Part shown: positions 58,352 to 64,000 of the stretch, in pieces
How positions within the stretch are numbered: the first letter of the stretch is position 1
Layout: each line of letters begins with the position of its first letter
Origin: CAZWCX01 sp964632945
GTDB taxonomy: Bacteria; Planctomycetota; MHYJ01; WSZJ01; CAZWCX01
NCBI GenBank assembly: GCA_964632945.1
Contig: CAZWCX010000015.1
Span: 16,822 to 80,821, forward strand
Direction of reading: 5' to 3'
DNA: 64,000 nucleotides
Translations under genes and position numbers: made by a program
Notes under the pieces: model-generated
Told to the model about the DNA's origin: nothing
What the model saw: the letters and a program-made list of their open reading frames with translations, nothing else
Databases searched by the model: none

Positions 58352-59836
58352 CTAGAAGTCGACCTGGAACCGGCTGTAGATCAGGGATTCGTCCTTCTCG
58401 CGGCGGTTGTCGATCACGATTCCGTCTTCGAAGTGGTTGTGGACGTAATCGACGGTGAGTTTCACGAACGGATTGAACCACCAGTTGACCCCGCCCGCCC
58501 ACTGGTTGATCTCTCCGGTCGACACCAGGCGGTCGGCGAGGCCGTCATCGAACGCGGTTTCGTCCACCTCCGCGGTGGAGTAACGAACCGCCACCTCGAT
58601 GGCCCCCCAGCCGCCTTTCTCGCTCCACGGGGCGAAGACGCGATCGACCGTGGGGCGCTTGTTGTAGAGATCATCCTCCCCGGTGAGCCACACGTTCGCC
58701 ATCACATAGTAGCCGGACGTGTCGATCGTGCTTTCCAAGGGGTCGGCCGGAAGCGCCCCCGGACCATTGGTGCGCTCCAGGTCCGACTGATCGGCGAGGT
58801 ATTCGGCGCGGAGGCCGAAGGGGCCGATCAGCCAGGCCAAGTCGACGCCCCAGCGGCTGCGGGCCCCTTCCCGGCGGACGGTTCCGGCGTTTCCCGCGCT
58901 GGGGTGGAAATCGAACCAGCGGGTGCCGCTCTCGAGCGTGGTCAGGTCGCCGGCCGTTCCCTCCTCATTCCCCCAGGTGCCCCCGCCGCCGACGTAGATC
59001 CCCTTCAGCCAGGCGGAGTCGCGGCCGCGGAAAGGCTGCACCAGGATCCGCGCCGCGACGTCCTTGTCGTCGTTGTTGTCGGTCCCGCCGGAATTCTGCC
59101 GGCCGTTGCCGTTGAAGAATCCGATGGCGTAATTCACGCGGCTGTCGAACAGCTTCCCCGACAATTCCACGCCCAGGTCGCGCGACGGCGTGATCCGGTC
59201 GATCGGCGCGAGTTCCGCGATCTTGCGGAACAGCGGCGAGTCGAGCTGGGCCATCGAAAACGGCTCCTTGAACTGGCCCACCTTGAGGGTCGCGGCCTCG
59301 AAGTGCTTCCAGGCCAGGTACCCGTCCTGCAATTCGGGCTCGCCGCCGACGAAATCGCCCTCCACCTTGAATTCCCAGTCTTTGTGGAACCATCCCTGGG
59401 CGAAGAGTCGGGCGGAGCGATTGAGGAAGGTACTCGTGTTGCGGCTGTCGCTCGTGAAGAACCGGCCGTCTGCCTGGTATCGGCCGCCCAGGCGCAGCAC
59501 GAACGATTCTTCCGGCGTGCGCAGAAACACGCCGTCCTTCCAGTAGGCCTCCACTCCGAGAGCGGACTTGGGCAGGGGCTTGGCGGAGGCTTCTCCGGCG
59601 GCGGCCCCGGCGTTCGCGGGCGCGGGCGGAGTCGCGGCGGGCGGTGGGGTCAGTGGAGCGCTTTGTCGACGTTCCAGGGCTTCGATGCGGTCGGTCTGCG
59701 CCTTGACCAGGGCGCTGAGTTCCTGGACCTGCTTCCGCAACTCGAGGAGTTCGTCCGGTTCGGCGCGCGCGACGCCGGGCCCCAGGGCCAGAAGGGTGAA
59801 CAGGGTCCATCCGAGCCGGGAATGGGGAGGGCGCAT
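58352..59836 (-). CDS. OprP/OprO-type phosphate-selective porin
   Basis: The 494-residue protein has a signal peptide (LFTLLALGPGVARA), a short coiled coil (LLELRKQVQELSALVKAQTD) and a proline/alanine linker, a layout common for this family in planctomycetes and other diderms. A 16-18-strand beta barrel follows: FVLRLGGRYQADGRFF, FKVEGDFVGGEPELQDGYLAW, LKVGQFKEPFSMAQL, NYAIGFFNGNG. It ends in an aromatic residue (RFQVDF), the outer-membrane sorting signal. Anion selectivity is inferred from the family. AGGAG lies seven bases before ATG 59836, and a -10-like GATAAT lies at 59901-59906 on the minus strand. It shows that the cell has an outer membrane. Confidence 0.88.
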   Translation of the reverse strand: MRPPHSRLGWTLFTLLALGPGVARAEPDELLELRKQVQELSALVKAQTDRIEALERRQSAPLTPPPAATPPAPANAGAAAGEASAKPLPKSALGVEAYWKDGVFLRTPEESFVLRLGGRYQADGRFFTSDSRNTSTFLNRSARLFAQGWFHKDWEFKVEGDFVGGEPELQDGYLAWKHFEAATLKVGQFKEPFSMAQLDSPLFRKIAELAPIDRITPSRDLGVELSGKLFDSRVNYAIGFFNGNGRQNSGGTDNNDDKDVAARILVQPFRGRDSAWLKGIYVGGGGTWGNEEGTAGDLTTLESGTRWFDFHPSAGNAGTVRREGARSRWGVDLAWLIGPFGLRAEYLADQSDLERTNGPGALPADPLESTIDTSGYYVMANVWLTGEDDLYNKRPTVDRVFAPWSEKGGWGAIEVAVRYSTAEVDETAFDDGLADRLVSTGEINQWAGGVNWWFNPFVKLTVDYVHNHFEDGIVIDNRREKDESLIYSRFQVDF

Positions 59837-60031
59837 GGGGAACTCCTGTCGAGGACCGGGTACGGGAGCGGGGCCGGGACATCCGGGTGAGTCCGTAGGG
59901 ATTATCGGTCCCTGGACGGGCCGGTCTGCAGGATTCCCCGGGGGTTCGCCGCCGTGCGGCCGGGGTCGGCGCCGCCCTCCGTGCCGGGGGTCCGTGGGGC
60001 GATTCCGCGCGATCTCACCGACCGGTCCCGC

Positions 60032-61135
60032 TCACACCGCGTCGCGGACTTCGACCAGGAAGCGGGCGCGGTAGTCCGGATGCATCGGGATCCGCACGGT
60101 GACTTCGAAGTTCCATTGGAAGTGCGGAGACGGGGATCCGGCCGGGGAGGAGCAGGGGAACTCCCCGGGGCGCAGGAGGAATTCCTGTTCCAGTTCGATC
60201 GGGCGGCCGGCCCGCAGCTTGAGGTCGCGTCGCGCGGGGGCCTCGAGGTGCCCGACCAGCGTGGGCGTGCCCTTGTGCGGGATGCTGTGGCAGGCCAGTC
60301 GCCACTCGTAGGATTCCGCGGGCAGGTCCGCGCGCGGCCGGTGGGACAACCGGACGAGCGCGGGTCGGCCGATCGTCAGGTGCGGTTCCGGGATCCAGAG
60401 GTGGGCGTCATCGAGCGATCCGGCGAGTCTTCCGAAGTAGACGCCCATTCCCCCGAGGCCGATCAGCACCAGGGCGATCAAGGCGGTGCTGAGCTGGACA
60501 TCGGTGTCCCACCCGGGCGCAACGGAAAGGAAGTGTCCCCAGACCGGAATCGCCGCCCCGAAGGCGATCATCGCGGTGAACAGGGAAGCGCGGGCGCATT
60601 CGCGCACGGTCACGCGCGGCAGGAGCCGGTGACCGGGCGTCTCGGGGACGGTGCCGGGCTTGCGGTGGCGCAGCCCGGCGGAGACCGCCACGATCACCCA
60701 CGGGACGACCAACAGGATGAGGGCGGCGCCGAGAAGTCCACCGTACGGTTCGGGATCGTACTCGCGCACGAGGAAAGCCTGATTCGGGTCCTCGGGGTTC
60801 ACATGCGCGGTCGCGGACTGGCCCGGCGAAAATCGGCCCGCCAGTTCCTGAGCCCAGGCCCGGCCCCCGGTGATGGTCAGGGGGAGGACCTGGTGACCGG
60901 CGCGCTCGATTCCGTCGGCGTGATAACGGTACGAGACGACGGGGAAGTGGACGGTCCGGCGGTTCTTCCCGGATCCCTCCACCCTGCTTTGCACGCCCGC
61001 GTCCTGAATCGTCGCCGGCGCCGCGACCCAGGTCGTGATCCGGCGGTGTTGGGTCCAGACGTCCGTCCCCGTGAAGTAGCCCGCGAGGGAGGCGGGAATG
61101 AGGAAGATTGCGGACACGATCAGGCTCAGGCGCAT
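60032..61135 (-). CDS. DUF3592-like membrane protein
   Basis: The 367-residue protein has an N-terminal membrane helix (LIVSAIFLIPASLAGYF) and a beta-rich segment typical of DUF3592: WVAAPATIQDAGVQSR, VHFPVVSYRYHADG and FSPGQSATAHVNPEDPNQAFL. Three more helices (YGGLLGAALILLVVPWVIVAVSAGL and two near 205-265) follow, then a beta-sandwich C-terminal domain (SYEWRLACHSI, HFQWNFEVTVRIPM). Its start overlaps the end of the acyltransferase gene by ten bases, so they are cotranscribed. The function is unknown. The 195 bases between it and the porin gene hold nothing else clear. Confidence 0.7.
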   Translation of the reverse strand: MRLSLIVSAIFLIPASLAGYFTGTDVWTQHRRITTWVAAPATIQDAGVQSRVEGSGKNRRTVHFPVVSYRYHADGIERAGHQVLPLTITGGRAWAQELAGRFSPGQSATAHVNPEDPNQAFLVREYDPEPYGGLLGAALILLVVPWVIVAVSAGLRHRKPGTVPETPGHRLLPRVTVRECARASLFTAMIAFGAAIPVWGHFLSVAPGWDTDVQLSTALIALVLIGLGGMGVYFGRLAGSLDDAHLWIPEPHLTIGRPALVRLSHRPRADLPAESYEWRLACHSIPHKGTPTLVGHLEAPARRDLKLRAGRPIELEQEFLLRPGEFPCSSPAGSPSPHFQWNFEVTVRIPMHPDYRARFLVEVRDAV

Positions 61136-63162
61136 GGGTTGGTCTCCGCAGTCGTGGGTGCGGCGGGGGGGCGCGTCTTCCAGCGATTCCCGAACCAGGC
61201 CCATTGTTCCGGGCGCGCGCGGATCGAGCGCTCGAGGACCGCGGTGGCCTCCTGGAGGATCCGACGGTCGTCTTCGGGGCCGGCGTCGGCGGGGTGGATC
61301 GGCGGGTGGAAGGTATTGCGGTAGTGCAACGGCCCGATGCGCTCGCTGGAGAAGGGGATGATGGGGGCGCCCGTACGGCGGGCCAGAGCGGCCGCGGTGG
61401 GCAGCGTGGCGGCGGGCCGGCCGAAGAAGTCGACGAAGACGCCGCCCTCGCCCGGGTCGAGGTCGATGACGAGGGACAGGCAGCGGTTGGCCTGAAGGGC
61501 GCGGATGGCGCGCTTGAGGGCGCCGTCCCGGAGGAGAAACTCCGCTCCGGTGGACGTACGCAGGCGGGTGAGCCAGTCGTCGATGCGCGGGTTGGTGCGC
61601 TCGGCGAAGATGCCGGTCATCGGGTAGCCGAGCCAGGCCATGTGGAGGGAGGCGAGTTCCCAATTGCCCTGGTGGCCGAGAACGAACAGGACGCCGCGTC
61701 CGCGCGCGAGGCCGGCGTCGACGTGCTCGAGCCCCACGGTTTCGAAGTGTCGCTCGAGGCCGGCGCGGCGAACGCGGCGGGGGAAGGCGAAGGTGTCGTG
61801 AGCCGCGAGGATGAACGACTCGAAGACGCGTTCCAGCGCGCGCCGACGGGCCGCCGGGAGGAACGAGGGTCCGAAGACGAGGTCCATGTTCCGTTCGAAG
61901 GCGCGGCGCTCCCGGCGGCAGATCGTCGGGAGGGCGGAGGCGAGGGCGCGGGCGACGCGCGGGAGGGCATCGGCCGGAATCGCCTGCACGCCGGCAATGA
62001 GCGTGCGGAATGCGCAGTACTGGAGAAACTGCGCGTACGGCCAGAGGCCGGTGTCCTTGAGGGTGCGCTTGACGCGGCGGTAGAGCGAACGGGGCTTGCG
62101 GTTTGCGGTGGATTCCGCGGCGCCGGCCTCCGCGGGGGCGCCCGGGGGGATTGTGTCCGATCCGGCGCAGGGGTCGGGGCGCGCGCGGCCGGCGGCGGCG
62201 GGGCGCGGTCGGGTCCGCCGCCAGAGGTCGTGCATCCACAGCCACTGGCCCGGGGTGCGCCGGACTTCCTGTTCGAGGGCCTGGAAGGCGGCCTGGGTGA
62301 CGACCTCGGCCGCGGCCCCGTCGGGGATGGGAAGAGCGGCGCAGCGGACCTCGTATCGTTCCGGGCCGGCGCGGCGGGAGGAGGCGACCAGGACCGGGAC
62401 GCGCAACCGCGCGGCGAGGGCGCCGACGAGGCCCGGCGCGGAGACCGGCGATCCGAAGAAACGGGCGGGGACGCCGGTCGATCCCGCGTATTGGTCGGGC
62501 AGCACCAGGAGCAGCCGGCCTGCGCGCAGCGCGTGCACGGCGTTTCGCAGGGCGCCCTTCTTGTCGAGGAGCGTCATGCCCGTGCGCGTGCGCAGGCGGC
62601 GTACCCAGCCGTCGATGAGGGAATTCTCGATCGGCCGGCCGATCGCGACCAGGGGGAGTCCTTGGCGCGCCAGCCAGAGGACCAGGAGTTCCCAGTTGCC
62701 GAGGTGCGGGGCGACCAGGATCGCGCCGCGGCCGTCGGCGAGAGCCCGGCGGATCTCGTCGACGCCCTCCCCCGACACCCAGCGATCGACGACGGTCGGA
62801 CCTTCGCGGTCGAGCGCGCGCGCGAGCCGGGCCGTCTCCACCGCCACGGCGCCGAAGTGCCGGAAGACTTCGCCCGGATCGGGGGTGGCGGCGGCAAGCG
62901 CGCCCCGGGCGGCGCGCAGGTTGGCGGCCGCGGTCCGCCGCGCGCGCGCGAGGATCAGCCGCGCCGCGACGCCGATCGCCCCGCCCAGGGCATCGACCCA
63001 CCCCGCGGGCGCGCGACCGAGCAGCGCCAGTCCCGCGCGGAAGAGCCCGTATTGCAGCCACTCGAGGGCCCGGCCGGCCACGGTGCCGCGGAGACGCCGC
63101 TTCAGGCGTTTCCAGAACGGCTTGGGCGGCACGGCCGGCGGCGCGTCGGCGAGGTGCGCCAT
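61126..63162 (-). CDS. Tandem LpxL/HtrB-type lipid A acyltransferase (two domains in one chain)
   Basis: The 678-residue protein contains two complete late-acyltransferase domains, about residues 25-300 and 370-665; LpxL and LpxM have about 300 residues each. Each keeps the HX4(D/E) catalytic motif: HLGNWE near 152 and HQGNWE near 497. Each also keeps the partner patterns IGRPIENSLIDGWVRRLRTRTGM and FAERTNPRIDDWLTRLRTSTGA, and the aspartate-containing DQYAGSTGVPARFFG and DLDPGEGGVFVDFFG. An alanine/proline linker joins them (GAPAEAGAAEST). It should acylate lipid A or a related glycolipid at the inner membrane. The two sites may add two chains. The gene is 9 bases after the sigma-54 activator. 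Confidence 0.88.
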   Translation of the reverse strand: MAHLADAPPAVPPKPFWKRLKRRLRGTVAGRALEWLQYGLFRAGLALLGRAPAGWVDALGGAIGVAARLILARARRTAAANLRAARGALAAATPDPGEVFRHFGAVAVETARLARALDREGPTVVDRWVSGEGVDEIRRALADGRGAILVAPHLGNWELLVLWLARQGLPLVAIGRPIENSLIDGWVRRLRTRTGMTLLDKKGALRNAVHALRAGRLLLVLPDQYAGSTGVPARFFGSPVSAPGLVGALAARLRVPVLVASSRRAGPERYEVRCAALPIPDGAAAEVVTQAAFQALEQEVRRTPGQWLWMHDLWRRTRPRPAAAGRARPDPCAGSDTIPPGAPAEAGAAESTANRKPRSLYRRVKRTLKDTGLWPYAQFLQYCAFRTLIAGVQAIPADALPRVARALASALPTICRRERRAFERNMDLVFGPSFLPAARRRALERVFESFILAAHDTFAFPRRVRRAGLERHFETVGLEHVDAGLARGRGVLFVLGHQGNWELASLHMAWLGYPMTGIFAERTNPRIDDWLTRLRTSTGAEFLLRDGALKRAIRALQANRCLSLVIDLDPGEGGVFVDFFGRPAATLPTAAALARRTGAPIIPFSSERIGPLHYRNTFHPPIHPADAGPEDDRRILQEATAVLERSIRARPEQWAWFGNRWKTRPPAAPTTAETNPCA

Positions 63163-63171
63163 GGGCGTCCC

Positions 63172-64000
<829 letters not shown>

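Overview
The window is GC-rich with strong G/C third-position bias and reads as one scaffold of a draft or metagenome assembly, since it contains a run of ten Ns at 39082-39091. Its content points to a diderm bacterium of planctomycete (PVC) character. It has two very large eukaryotic-like Ser/Thr kinases with TPR arrays, secreted prenyltransferase-repeat and leucine-rich-repeat proteins, a prepilin-like protein fused to a LamG domain, an OprP-type porin, lipid A acyltransferases and a ThiD2-ThiE fusion. The taxonomic call is inference. I see no rRNA, tRNA, CRISPR, phage or intact IS element.

Layout. 1-3.8 kb: end of a glycosyltransferase and a GspK-like pseudopilin behind a promoter whose spacer holds an 11-G tract. 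3.9-7.5 kb: reverse transsulfuration pair (CBS, cystathionine gamma-lyase/synthase) and rsgA. 7.5-9.2 kb (minus): a secreted thioredoxin/TPR selenoprotein followed by uppP. 9.3-10.8 kb: a PyrK-like flavoprotein and a 6-phospho-3-hexuloisomerase. 12.7-13.6 kb: a second secreted thioredoxin-like selenoprotein. 13.7-17.5 kb: a tetrapyrrole cluster (HemX/CcsA-like protein, small membrane protein, hemA, zinc ribbon, hemC). 17.8-26 kb: secreted or membrane proteins, including an M1-like peptidase with PDZ, a CHASE2 adenylate cyclase, an SH3 protein and an M48 lipoprotein. 27-39 kb: LRR protein, mutS, a radical SAM enzyme, aspartokinase with a PilZ protein, ligA and queF. 38-47.6 kb: dienelactone hydrolase, symporter, GH3 hexosaminidase, TPR proteins, a zincin with four 20-residue repeats and a decayed fragment of a relative, and thiD2-thiE.

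47.7-58.3 kb holds the most unusual architecture. A 1,919-residue protein joins a Ser/Thr kinase, a STAND-type ATPase, a TPR array, GAF, a complete sigma-54 activator AAA+ domain (GAFTGA intact) and a Fis-type HTH. It is transcribed divergently from a 1,340-residue kinase/TPR membrane protein. Two palindromes of form GTGTTAC-N5-GTAACAS, spaced 63 bp centre to centre, sit just upstream of the fusion gene and could be its autoregulatory or enhancer sites. 58.3-64 kb (minus): an OprP-like porin, and an apparent operon of a sigma-54 activator (cut by the window end), a tandem-duplicated LpxL-type acyltransferase and a DUF3592-like membrane protein.

The most instructive observation is that two thioredoxin-fold genes each carry an in-frame UGA exactly where the first active-site cysteine should be (U-T-A-C and U-P-P-C). 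Ordinary gene calling truncates both. I interpret them as selenoproteins, which implies selenocysteine-insertion genes elsewhere in this genome.
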